A DNA stretch of 64,000 nt from Rhizobium hidalgonense. Its GTDB lineage: Bacteria > Pseudomonadota > Alphaproteobacteria > Rhizobiales > Rhizobiaceae. The position numbers and the translations under genes are program-made. The stretch lies in contig NZ_LODW01000022.1 in assembly GCF_002914525.1 (NCBI RefSeq), positions 179,162 to 243,161 of the forward strand, in the 5' to 3' direction. Positions within the stretch are counted from its first letter, which is position 1. The number at the start of each line of letters is the position of its first letter. A model generated the notes under the pieces. The model did not search any database and was not told the DNA's origin. It was given only the letters and a program-made list of their open reading frames with translations. Positions 46,915-55,593 of this stretch are shown piece after piece.

Positions 46915-47175
46915 ATGGACACTCGAGCGCGCATTGCGTGGAATTTGCGACATCACAGGTCAGCGCAGAAACTTACGCAGGAAGTTCTCGCTGTAGATGC
47001 GCGTGTGGATAGAACCGTGATCAGTGATTTGGAGAGAGGAAAATATAATATCTCTATTGATTTGCTCGATCGCCTCGCGAACGCACTATCAATAGATATC
47101 TCCGAGTTGTTTTCGATTCCTTTGCCGGGAGATAGACCGCAACCGATGAAGGCTGGACGGAAACCGAAGGTTTGA
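46915..47175 (+). CDS. Small XRE-family regulator
   Basis: Protein of 86 residues consisting almost only of a Cro/CI HTH (RIAWNLRHHRSAQKLTQEVLAVDARVDRTVISDLERGKYNISIDLLDRLANALSIDISELF). The base composition is AT-richer than the neighbours, which suggests recent acquisition. A TTG two codons upstream is an alternative start. No clear ribosome site. Divergent from the 46292-46771 regulator, which may share a control region with it. Confidence 0.8.
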   Translation: MDTRARIAWNLRHHRSAQKLTQEVLAVDARVDRTVISDLERGKYNISIDLLDRLANALSIDISELFSIPLPGDRPQPMKAGRKPKV

Positions 47176-47236
47176 TTTCAGAATTGCGTATTTTGTATCG
47201 CGCAGGCATGCATAACCTGAAAAATGCGGTGCCAAA

Positions 47237-47997
47237 TTAGCACCTACGAAAATGCCCACTCGGGATCGCGCACGTCCACCAGCCCTTCATCATGACGGGT
47301 CTTAAACAGGCCCATAGGGGATCGCCAACGAAACTTTCGAGGGCGCCGCAGGCTTCCTCCTGTGACAGGCTGCCATATTTCCTGAGCACTGCCTCGATAT
47401 TGCCCGGACCCAGCACATCGAGCGCCGAGAAGGGTTCGGCGTCCTCCAGCAGCACGCGATGCCCCCAGATACTCGGCTTTAATCCGTCAGCCGCAACGGA
47501 AAGAGGCGGCCTCGATCGTTACCCCAAAACAGGTCCGTGGTGTTCTTGAGCCAGCCCTGCCAATTGCTGTCTGCAAGTGTCTCGGTGGAGGATAGCAGAC
47601 ATTGCACAAACCCACCTGCCCCAAAAAGATTTCGGGCGAGCCAGGATGATTCATCATGAAGATGCTCGACGACGAGGTCGGCGACATCCTCATCATCGAT
47701 CTGCAGGAAATCGATGCCCGGATCGAAATATCGCTTCCACAGGGATGCATTGGCCTGCTTGATCGCCAGCGCAGCGGACGGAAATTCGCCTCGCGGCAGT
47801 TCGGAGCGCAGCCGCGCGACCAGATCTCCGTCCCCATGGGCGCGGTCGACGTTTTTGAGGGCGAAGCGATAGGGGCCGTTTTGCGCGAGAACGCTATAAG
47901 GGATCATGTGGCTGCGGCTTAGCCCAAAGACGTTGATCGCGTCGCCATCGAGTTTTAACCAACCGGGCCCCTTTCGTGAACCGCCTGAGGGTGAGGA
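47237..47997 (-). pseudogene. Decayed hypothetical gene (5' truncation plus frameshift)
   Basis: Coding-like sequence on the minus strand runs from a stop at 47998-48000 through KGPGWLKLDGDAINVFGL and on to the internal Met at 47907, without an acceptable start before it. It continues as RFALKNVDRAHGDGDLVARL to a stop at 47479. Protein-like sequence then goes on in another frame, open from before 47500 (SVAADGLKPSIWGHRVLL) to the stop at 47237. This looks like one gene with a frameshift near 47500 and a lost 5' end. Family not recognised. Confidence 0.5.
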
Positions 47998-48473
47998 TCA
48001 GCATGCGGATGATCGCGCCGGCTGCCCAATAAACCGCGGCCTGTCTCCTCGCCTTCGGACGTTTCCCGCTGAGCCTGCGCCGGCAGGCAATGATCGACCG
48101 CCCAGATTCGATAGCGGATTGCGGTCCGGAACATGCTGATCATCGAAATCGCGAATGCGCCGGTGGCAAAGAGGAATCTTGCCGTTCCGGGCCTGGCGCT
48201 CAGCACCCATCCGGTCGCTATCGCCGCTCGCTATCAATGATAGCCCACGTGAAAGTGCGTTGTTCGAACCACTTCGAAGTCAGCGAAGAGGCGACGGCCA
48301 GGCACCATCCGCCAACCGGCGATCGCGGACCAGCTTAGCGAGGAAGGTCAAGTTACGGGAAGGAGGCGGGACTACGTTCATCGGGCTCGGCGAACGGGCC
48401 GCCCGACCTGCATATGCTAGTCAAGACCGCGTGCGGGAACATCTCGCCAGTTTCTTGACTTCTTCGATGGTCT
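47998..48473. other. Gene-poor, probably degenerate stretch
   Basis: No intact gene is supported. Minus-strand frames show short protein-like pieces in different frames (for example a hydrophobic one near 48150-48200 and another near 48000-48060), which suggests the remains of a decayed gene upstream of the 47.2-48.0 kb pseudogene. No repeat or terminator stood out. Confidence 0.4.
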
Positions 48474-51400
48474 TCAAAGATCGATACTGCGGCCGCGATT
48501 GACAGTACGATTGCGCCGTTCCGAAACGATCTTCTCACTGCTTTCCCAGCGGACGGTCTGCTGCAGGATTTTGAGCCTCTCCCGCATCACCTCAAAGGCT
48601 CGGCGCTGCGCTGGAGGCACACGGTTGATGAGATCGTTCTCTTGCCGGAGGATGGCATTGCGGCCGAAGCGTTCGTCGAGCGCCGTGCTGATTGCGGCAA
48701 ACTCCCGGCGAATGCTGGGATCGAGGACAGCGGCTGATGGACTCAGCTTACGGCCGCTGCTCTTCGCCTCGGTGACCAGGCGCAGGAGCGCATTTTCGGC
48801 CATCCTCGACAGGCCGGGTATGGCGACCGCCATGCACCGCCGCTCTGCCGAAATGACCTGTCGTTCTGCATCGAGCAGATTGACATAGGACGACCCGAGT
48901 GAGCGCAGGCGGGCGGCGACTTCCGGCACCGCCTGCACTGCCTCTTTCCGCTCCCGGCCGGAGGCGAGCATCCGATCCACGAGACGATCGGAACCGCGCA
49001 AGGCGCCGTAGGCGGCGAGGTCATTGATCACTGCAGCGGCGATACGATCGGCGGCAAAGCCTTTGATAAGCAGCTCTTCGATCTTGTCGACAGCGCCGGC
49101 CGGATCGCGCCAGATCGTTCGTGCGACGGCGGCCAGCGCCGCTCGCTGCTGGCGATAAAGAAGGCCGGCGAGAGCGCGAGATCTCGCCTCGTCGTCGACC
49201 GAAGTCTTGAACTCGGTGACTGCGGCCAGCATGGGGACCTTCTCCTTCCCCAGGTCGGCACTGGCGCCCGCAACGATCTTCGAACGATCGTGCCGTTCGG
49301 CGAGATGCTGCTCGTCGGCAAAACGCTTCACGGCCTCGAACAGTTTGATCAGCGCCTCGCCCTGGCCCGGCATCAGATCTTCCGGCATGCGCCCGGCAAT
49401 GTTACGCTCGGCAACCGCATCCGCCTTTGCGGTGAAGGCGCTCCAGCCGAAGCGGGCGGTCAATGCCTCGCTGACCGCCTTGACCTCCTGCACGACCGAA
49501 CGGTCCTCGGCGGCAATCGCAAAGGCCGTCTTATAGGCGTCGTCACCGCCTTGGCTGCGTACCGCCTCGATCTCCATAAGCCGCGCCATCGCATGTTCGG
49601 AGAGCGCCGGGACGGACAACGCCATATGCCCTCGACGTCTCTCCTCGCGTTCGTGGAATCGTTCAACATTCCTGCGAAACTCGGTCGCATGGGCCCGTGC
49701 GAGCGGCCGCAGTTCCTCCAGAGCGGAGATTGCGGCGCTACGCTCGTTGCGGGCGGCCCGCCCGTCGATGATGAGATCGGAGCCGCGCAGCCGGCCAAGC
49801 CGATCGGGTTCTGCGGCAAGATCGTCGGCGAGCTTGCGCGGTTCGGCGCTGGCATCCGATGCCAGCGCGTTCAGGGCGGCAAGCGCTGCATCTGGATCGC
49901 GATAGATCTTCTCCAGCAACGGTCGAAGGATCGCTTCCTGCTCCGCCCAGGTCGGGGACGAAAGCTGCAGCAGCCGCGCATCCTCCTCGACGCTCGTGAC
50001 GAAGGAAGTGGTCGGCGGGATCAGATAGTGTGCTTCGCCAGCGCTCGCACCCGAGACGACGTGGGATTCAGTTCGGTCATCGCTGTAGACAACCCGCCGT
50101 TCCCGCTCGATCGCAAAGCCGAGCGCCACGCTCGCCCTTTCCCAGAGTTTTTCCACCTGCTCCTTCTTTACAGCAATCCACGCAAAGCGCCGGGAGAGGC
50201 TTTCCTCCATCTCGACTGCGGCCAACGAAAGATGATCGATCCCGCGGCGCCGGGCGAAGTCGTCGGCATATGCGCGATAACCGGCCTCGCTTTCAAAATC
50301 GAGCGTCGTCGTCTTGGCGCCGGAGCGCGACAAGCGCTCGACAAGCTGCTTGAACATCTCAGGCCGATGGCTCTCGCGCTCAATCCGCTCCCGACGAGCC
50401 TCGGCGGTTTCGATCTGCTTGGCCGTCCAGACGTTGCGATCGACTTCCCTCTCCTCGTAACGCTTTTGACCCGTTTCCTCGTCAACGACGGGAACGCTCA
50501 CCTTGACCCGTTCCACGCCGTCCTTGCGCAGCGTGACAGTGTCGCCTTCCAAGACGCCCGCTTCCTCGAGCGCCTTCGGCAAGCTGACGCCCCAGAGTCG
50601 ATGGACGGTTCCATCATCCGTCCTGATGTCGGCGTAGGGACTGTCGTCGGCATCCTCGTCAGCTGGCCGGAATTTGGCTTCTCCGGTTTCGACAAGCTCG
50701 CCGCTCACACCCGCGGCATGATCGACATGCGGTCTCCGTCCCCATTCCGGCCGCGCCGCGAAGTCCTCTGTCGCCGCGTAAAGATCGGCGCGATCGCGAT
50801 GCCGGGTCATCGCCACATAGGTCAGATGCTGATCCATCATCCCGGTGGCAAGCACGAAGGTCCGGTCGACCGTGGCGCCTTGCGATTTGTGGATCGTTGC
50901 GGCATAGCCGTGATCGACATTGCGATAGCTGTCTTCGCTGAAGACGACCTTGTGGCCATTGTCGAGATGCACCGACAACAATGGATCGCCCTGTGTGTCA
51001 GCGGTGGAAACGACTGTGCCGAGCATGCCGTTCTTGACATATTGCGGACCGAGATGACGGGCGCGCGGCTCCAGGAAACGAGCATTCTCCAGGAAGATGA
51101 TGCGATCGCCAGCAGCAAACTCGCGCGCACCGCGGGCCGTCTCGAATTCGCGGGCACCTGCCAGCGCACCCTCGTCCGTCATCACTTTGCGCAAGGCCTC
51201 GTTCAGCTTGCCGACGTCGTCATTGGTGTGGGCAAGGACGAGGAGCTCATCGCCGCGCAGCCGGCCTTCGTTTCCCCCGGAAACAGATTTCTCGACTGCC
51301 TGTTTGCGCGCCTCACTCCAGTCGGACACGATCCGATCGATCGTTCCGGCACGTGTTTGCGCCTCGATCAGATGGCCATGCGCGGCATAGGCGTCGAGCG

Positions 51401-53090
51401 CTTCCTCCACCCTCCCTCGGGCGAAGAGCCGCGAGGCCTCCCGCGCCCACTCATCACGCTGGCGGCGCACGCCGGCAAGCTCGGCAAAACCGATCCGCTC
51501 AGTGATTGCCCGGAAAGCAGCACCGGCCTGGATCGGCTGGAGCTGCATCGCGTCACCCGCAAGCACGGCTTTCGCGCCTGCGTCTTCCGCCGCCTTGAGG
51601 ACACGCGCCATTTGTTGCGACGACACCATACCCGCTTCATCGATGACAAGGACATCGCCGCGATGGAGCGTGTCGCGCCCGTTGGCCCAGGCCAGCTCCC
51701 AGGAGGCGAGTGTGCGCGACTTGATGCCGGAACTGTCTTCCAGTCCTTCCGCCGCCTTGCCCGCAAGCGCGGCACCGATCACTCGCCTGCCCTCGCCCTC
51801 CCAGGCAAGACGCGCCGCCGCCAACAGCGTCGACTTGCCGGCGCCGGCGAGACCGACCACTGCGGCAATGCCGCTGTTACCCGTTACGTGACGAACCGCA
51901 TCGACCTGTTCCGCATCGAGCCGGAAGAGATTTCCCGGATCGCCAGTCTCGACGCTTTTGATGGCGGCTTCGACCTGCCGTGGCGAGACGCCAAAGCCGC
52001 CACGCTTCAATAGGACCTGTGCGGAGTGCGCCATGTCATATTCGACGCGCAGAATGTCTCGCGTTGTGAATACGGCCGGTTCCGATACCTTGCCGGTCTC
52101 CGCATCAATCTCCTGCGGCCTCAGCATGACCAGCTGGTCGGACGCCATCAGCCGGGCACGGATGTTAGCAAAATCGGTGGGATCATCGACAGTGCGGTGG
52201 AGCGCCTTGGCGATATCCCTCTCGTCGAAGGTGGATCGTTCGTGGCCGAGTTGCTTCAGCAGAAGCTCTGGCTCGGCAATCAAGCGGTCGGCCATCTGCT
52301 GGCGCCGGGCAAGATCGGCGGGAGCGAAGTAGAGCTCCCTGCCCTTGCCTGCGAGGGCTGCCTTCACTGACCCGAGATGTCTCTGGGCGATGCCGCCGAG
52401 GCCCTGTTGGGCATAGGAGCGCCCATCGAGCCGGATCTCGTGACCGGCCAGCGCCAGATGCCGGTTGGCTGTTTCCGCCCAGGCGATCTTCCAGGCCTTC
52501 ATCGTTTCCCTGTCGCCGGCCCAGACCCTATTGACAATCCTCCCGTTCGGACTGTCGGGCGTTACGACACGCAAAGGCTTTCCATCTTCCCCCATGATCG
52601 TCACCCGCTTCCGGCCAAACCCCTCCTCCGCGAGCGGCCTCAGCGTCGTCATGACATGGGCGTGGGGATTGCCGTCCTTGTCGTGATAGACCCAATCAAC
52701 CACCATGCCCCTAGCTGTGAGATTGTCCCGAACGAACTCGCGAACCATTGCAATATTCTCCGCCCGGGTCAGTTCCTCCGGCAGGGCGATGATCAATTCG
52801 CGGGCAAGCTGTGCGTTTCCCAGCGTCTCGAAGGCCTCCACAGCATTCCAGAGTGCTTCGCTCGCACTAGCAACGGAAAGGCCGTCGATCGCCTTATGGA
52901 GCCAATCCGGAACACAGTCCGGCAAGGCAAGCTCCTCATGCACCAGATCGGAAGCTCCACTTCGATAGTTGTAGGAGGCGCCGACCTGTTCATCCATCAT
53001 CCGGGTGCGATGACGATAGGCAGCAGCCGAAATGATGCTGCGCCCCGCGCCCCTGCTGATCACCTGCGCTCTGACGAACATGATCGCCAT
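48474..53090 (-). CDS. traA: TraA-type conjugative relaxase-helicase (MobA/MobL family)
   Basis: Protein of 1538 residues. The relaxase domain is at the N-terminus: candidate catalytic Tyr25 (SAAAYRHRTRM) and the histidine motif HDKDGNPHAHV with His136, His143 and His145. A RecD-like helicase follows, with Walker A GLAGAGKST near residue 412 and Walker B VLVIDEAGM. The long C-terminal part (about 900-1538) is helical and not assigned. It resembles rhizobial Ti-type TraA but is longer than the Agrobacterium protein. No traC, traD, traG, traF or type IV secretion gene is nearby, so it is a lone mobilisation gene. A perfect palindrome lies upstream. Confidence 0.9.
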   Translation of the reverse strand: MAIMFVRAQVISRGAGRSIISAAAYRHRTRMMDEQVGASYNYRSGASDLVHEELALPDCVPDWLHKAIDGLSVASASEALWNAVEAFETLGNAQLARELIIALPEELTRAENIAMVREFVRDNLTARGMVVDWVYHDKDGNPHAHVMTTLRPLAEEGFGRKRVTIMGEDGKPLRVVTPDSPNGRIVNRVWAGDRETMKAWKIAWAETANRHLALAGHEIRLDGRSYAQQGLGGIAQRHLGSVKAALAGKGRELYFAPADLARRQQMADRLIAEPELLLKQLGHERSTFDERDIAKALHRTVDDPTDFANIRARLMASDQLVMLRPQEIDAETGKVSEPAVFTTRDILRVEYDMAHSAQVLLKRGGFGVSPRQVEAAIKSVETGDPGNLFRLDAEQVDAVRHVTGNSGIAAVVGLAGAGKSTLLAAARLAWEGEGRRVIGAALAGKAAEGLEDSSGIKSRTLASWELAWANGRDTLHRGDVLVIDEAGMVSSQQMARVLKAAEDAGAKAVLAGDAMQLQPIQAGAAFRAITERIGFAELAGVRRQRDEWAREASRLFARGRVEEALDAYAAHGHLIEAQTRAGTIDRIVSDWSEARKQAVEKSVSGGNEGRLRGDELLVLAHTNDDVGKLNEALRKVMTDEGALAGAREFETARGAREFAAGDRIIFLENARFLEPRARHLGPQYVKNGMLGTVVSTADTQGDPLLSVHLDNGHKVVFSEDSYRNVDHGYAATIHKSQGATVDRTFVLATGMMDQHLTYVAMTRHRDRADLYAATEDFAARPEWGRRPHVDHAAGVSGELVETGEAKFRPADEDADDSPYADIRTDDGTVHRLWGVSLPKALEEAGVLEGDTVTLRKDGVERVKVSVPVVDEETGQKRYEEREVDRNVWTAKQIETAEARRERIERESHRPEMFKQLVERLSRSGAKTTTLDFESEAGYRAYADDFARRRGIDHLSLAAVEMEESLSRRFAWIAVKKEQVEKLWERASVALGFAIERERRVVYSDDRTESHVVSGASAGEAHYLIPPTTSFVTSVEEDARLLQLSSPTWAEQEAILRPLLEKIYRDPDAALAALNALASDASAEPRKLADDLAAEPDRLGRLRGSDLIIDGRAARNERSAAISALEELRPLARAHATEFRRNVERFHEREERRRGHMALSVPALSEHAMARLMEIEAVRSQGGDDAYKTAFAIAAEDRSVVQEVKAVSEALTARFGWSAFTAKADAVAERNIAGRMPEDLMPGQGEALIKLFEAVKRFADEQHLAERHDRSKIVAGASADLGKEKVPMLAAVTEFKTSVDDEARSRALAGLLYRQQRAALAAVARTIWRDPAGAVDKIEELLIKGFAADRIAAAVINDLAAYGALRGSDRLVDRMLASGRERKEAVQAVPEVAARLRSLGSSYVNLLDAERQVISAERRCMAVAIPGLSRMAENALLRLVTEAKSSGRKLSPSAAVLDPSIRREFAAISTALDERFGRNAILRQENDLINRVPPAQRRAFEVMRERLKILQQTVRWESSEKIVSERRNRTVNRGRSIDL

Positions 53091-53231
53091 CAGACGTCTC
53101 CAATCCTATCAAGCACGTTGGGCTAGCGACCTACTTCGCACCAACTGGACCGAGAACCGACGGCGCGTTAGGTAACGTGTCTCCAACCCATTTTCTCGCC
53201 GTGTCGTTCTGAGCTACGACAACTTAGACGA

Positions 53232-53259
53232 TTTAACTATCGTGTTCAAGATAGTTAAA
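53232..53259. promoter_or_regulatory. 10-bp inverted repeat between traA and the MNT-HEPN gene
   Basis: TTTAACTATC at 53232-53241 and GATAGTTAAA at 53250-53259, perfect arms with an 8-bp spacer, in the 334-bp divergent intergenic region. It has the size and symmetry of a dimeric repressor operator. The rest of the interval shows no gene. Confidence 0.6.
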
Positions 53260-53424
53260 ATACAAGACTGGACCTCCCCGCGGCCTTCACAGGCTGCGCC
53301 CGGGTTGACCCGTCAGCTTGGTGCATCCATTGAAAAGCGAAATCGGAGATGCAGGTAAAATTGAGGTTTGGCCCGCGCTAAAATTCTCGTGGACGGTGCA
53401 GAATCTTTCGCCTATCGATGGTGT

Positions 53425-54327
53425 ATGAAGTCGTCCGTCGATCATATGCCGCTTCGCAAGCAGCGAGAGATTGGCCGTGTTTTGGAAATCCTCCACGAGG
53501 AATTTGAAGACGCGGTGAACGACGGTACGGCGGAGTTCAAGAAGCGCGGCAGGATCTTGAAGATCATCCTGTTCGGCTCTTACGCCAAGGGTGGATGGGT
53601 GGATGAACCTTTCACGATGAAGGGGTATCGCTCTGATTTCGATCTGCTGATCATCGTCAACAATCGCAAGCTTTGTGAGTTCGCCGAGTACTGGCATAAG
53701 GCCGCTGACCGGCTGATTCACGACAAGTCGATCGAGACGCCGGTGAGCTTCATTGTGCATTCCAGGCGGGAGGTGAACACCTACCTGAAAGAAGGGCAAT
53801 ACTTCTTCTCTGATATCCGGAAGGAAGGCATCGTTCTCTATGAACTCGATGATGAGCCGCTTGCCGAACCGAAGCCACTCTCGCCGGCCGATCGGCTTCG
53901 GGTGGCGAAGGAGCACTTCGCAGACCGGTTCTTGGCCGCGGAAGAGTTCTCAGATTGGGTTCAATACGCTCGCACCAAGACACAAACGAAAAGAGCAGCG
54001 TTCGCACTACATCAATCGATAGAACAAGCCTATTCCTGCGTTTTATTGACGCTTACCAATTATGGGCCGCCATCCCACAACATCAAGTTCCTCCGCTCGC
54101 TTGCCGAGGAGCAGGACCGGCGTCTGGCCGAAGCCTTTCCACGCGATCAGCAGCGTGAGCGCGCCTGGTTCAACACCTTGAACGAAGCCTATGTGAAAGC
54201 GCGGTACTCCAAGCATTTCAACATCAGCGAGGAGGCTCTCAGCTGGCTTGCACAGCAGACCAATTTGTTGCTTGAGCGGGTCAAGACTGTGTGCTCTGAG
54301 CATCTTGAGCGGCTCAGCAATGAATAG
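53425..54327 (+). CDS. MNT-HEPN fusion protein (nucleotidyltransferase plus HEPN)
   Basis: Protein of 300 residues. The N-terminal half is a minimal nucleotidyltransferase with LFGSYAKGGW and, after an insertion, SDFDLLII (the G-S...D-x-D metal site). The C-terminal half, from about residue 165, is a HEPN domain with an R-x5-H motif in RAAFALHQSIEQAYSCVLL and an ARYSKHF segment. Separate HEPN and MNT proteins form toxin-antitoxin pairs in which MNT adenylylates the HEPN RNase; here both are in one chain. Longer starts (53368) are open. Physiological role unknown. Confidence 0.82.
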   Translation: MKSSVDHMPLRKQREIGRVLEILHEEFEDAVNDGTAEFKKRGRILKIILFGSYAKGGWVDEPFTMKGYRSDFDLLIIVNNRKLCEFAEYWHKAADRLIHDKSIETPVSFIVHSRREVNTYLKEGQYFFSDIRKEGIVLYELDDEPLAEPKPLSPADRLRVAKEHFADRFLAAEEFSDWVQYARTKTQTKRAAFALHQSIEQAYSCVLLTLTNYGPPSHNIKFLRSLAEEQDRRLAEAFPRDQQRERAWFNTLNEAYVKARYSKHFNISEEALSWLAQQTNLLLERVKTVCSEHLERLSNE

Positions 54328-54723
54328 CGGATAACGACATCGCAAGCGAAATTGCCCTGAATTAAAGCGCCCAGGGTTTCTTATGGTGAAGCTTGCTGAA
54401 GTCGCCTCCGACCGCCATTCGATGGCGGTCTCCACCCGCACCTCATTGGCCAGTGCAACGCGGGAATTTCTCGCGCGTGATAGCCGGGCCCCGACCAATC
54501 CGGCGATCGGCTACTACGCCCGATATTCCGCCCTCAAGAACTGGGACGCGACTGACGGCCTGTTATTGCCTGAGTCACGACGTTCGATAAGGGCAATTTG
54601 CTTCAATCGCACGTGACCCTTTAACGAACACCCAGAACTTCGAAGCTCCAGAAGTCCGTGTCAAAAGCCCGATTTCTCTTCGGGTGCACTCATCAATAAT
54701 CAAATACTTGGGTGGAATTTGAA
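54328..54723. other. Intergenic stretch beside tRNA-His 3' end
   Basis: No gene is supported in these 396 bases. A 77-codon plus-strand frame (54383-54616) has no ribosome site and no recognisable content. A small inverted repeat CCGCCATTCG/CGATGGCGG-like occurs near 54410-54430. I looked for a copy of the tRNA 3' end that would mark an attachment site and saw none. Confidence 0.4.
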
Positions 54724-54800
54724 TGGTACGGTTGGGGGGTCTCGAACCTCCGACCTCAGGTGCCACAAACCTGCGCTCTAACCAACTGAGCTACAACCGC
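54724..54800 (-). tRNA. tRNA-His(GTG)
   Basis: On the minus strand the acceptor stem is GCGGTTG/CAACCGT, discriminator A73, and CCA is encoded. The anticodon stem CAGGT/ACCTG encloses TTGTGGC, giving GTG. The first pair is G1-U72, the discriminator is A, and no paired G-1 is encoded, as reported for Alphaproteobacteria. Confidence 0.95.
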
Positions 54801-54878
54801 ACATGTCACGCTTGGCGCGACGGGGGTCACATACGAGGACTTGGCGATGAATTCAAGCCCCAATCCTCGTCAATATAC

Positions 54879-54908
54879 AAAAAGGCTGGACGCGAGGTCC
54901 AGCCTTTT
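54879..54908. terminator. Bidirectional terminator after phasin gene
   Basis: Perfect 8-bp stem GGCTGGAC (54884-54891) and GTCCAGCC (54897-54904) with a 5-base loop, flanked by an A run on the left and a T run on the right. On the minus strand it ends the phasin transcript, 27 bp after its stop. Confidence 0.85.
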
Positions 54909-54930
54909 ATCGCTGAGTTGTTAAGACCGA

Positions 54931-55380
54931 TCAGGCAACCTTGAAGGAAGCCATGGCCTTTTCGGCGGCGTCCTTGGAAGGCTTTGCGAGCTTTTCGGCA
55001 ACTTGCTTGGTGGTTTCCTGGATCGACTTCGCCTGCTCGACGGTCAGTTCGGCCTGCTTGCGGATGAACGAGGTCTGCAGTTCGAAGAATTCAGCGGCAG
55101 ACTTGACGCCGAGCAGGGCTTCGAAGTGCGACAGCGAGTTCTCGGAATTGACGCGCAGGATGTCGATCGCCTTCAGGCCGAGCTCGACGCTGCCGGCCTG
55201 TGCCGTCTGGACGGTAGCTTCGAGCGTCTTGCCGGCTTCTTCACCAGCGGTCTTCAGCTTGGCATAGGCGTCCTTCGACTGCTGAGCGCCCTTTTCGGCG
55301 AAATCACGGAAGGATTCCGCGAACTTGGACGGGTCGAAAGAAGCGATTGAAAAAACGTCGTCGGTCTTTATGGTAGCCAT
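54931..55380 (-). CDS. phaP: Phasin family protein
   Basis: Polyhydroxyalkanoate granule-associated protein of 149 residues. It is a helical, Ala/Lys/Glu-rich phasin_2 type: FDPSKFAESFRDFAEKGAQQSKDAYAKLKTAGEEAGKTLEAT, then LEALLGVKSAAEFFELQTSFIRKQAEL with amphipathic repeats. The ATG at 55380 has AAAGGA upstream. It has its own promoter with two TGC-type repeats that look like PhaR sites, so expression probably follows granule formation. Confidence 0.92.
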   Translation of the reverse strand: MATIKTDDVFSIASFDPSKFAESFRDFAEKGAQQSKDAYAKLKTAGEEAGKTLEATVQTAQAGSVELGLKAIDILRVNSENSLSHFEALLGVKSAAEFFELQTSFIRKQAELTVEQAKSIQETTKQVAEKLAKPSKDAAEKAMASFKVA

Positions 55381-55435
55381 GGGTCGCATCCTTTGGGCTG
55401 AGGCAGTCGCTGCCTGCAATAGTTGGGATGCAGCT

Positions 55436-55464
55436 TATATAGGACATTTCATTGTGCATTGCAA
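55436..55464 (-). promoter_or_regulatory. Sigma70-type promoter of the phasin gene
   Basis: On the minus strand TTGCAA (55459-55464) and TATATA (55436-55441) are 17 bp apart. The -10 element is 55 bp before the ATG. The first TGC repeat overlaps the -35 element. Confidence 0.7.
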
Positions 55465-55482
55465 CAATTATTGTGCGGTGCA
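55455..55482. promoter_or_regulatory. Two TGCNNTGCA-type repeats, candidate PhaR operator
   Basis: TGCATTGCA at 55455-55463 and TGCGGTGCA at 55474-55482, centred 19 bp apart, about two helical turns. PhaR repressors of phasin genes bind TGC-rich sites of this kind. Assignment is by pattern only. Confidence 0.5.
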
Positions 55483-55593
55483 CAAGGCGTTAACCTTGCC
55501 AGCCGAAAACCCCCTGCTCTTCTGGACCCGCATGCGCCCCGCAGTTATTAATAAGCCGTTAATTTAGAAGGCCGACAGCGACAAGGTTCGATC

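Noticed and set aside
49290..52013. Plus-strand open frame of 907 codons inside traA
   Set aside because: Antisense shadow of the GC-rich relaxase gene; the minus-strand frame carries the relaxase and helicase motifs.
54724..54800. tRNA-His 3' end as attachment site of an integrated element spanning 46.3-54.7 kb
   Set aside because: The accessory genes do lie on the 3' side of the tRNA, but no integrase gene and no second copy of the tRNA 3' end was found around 46 kb by eye.
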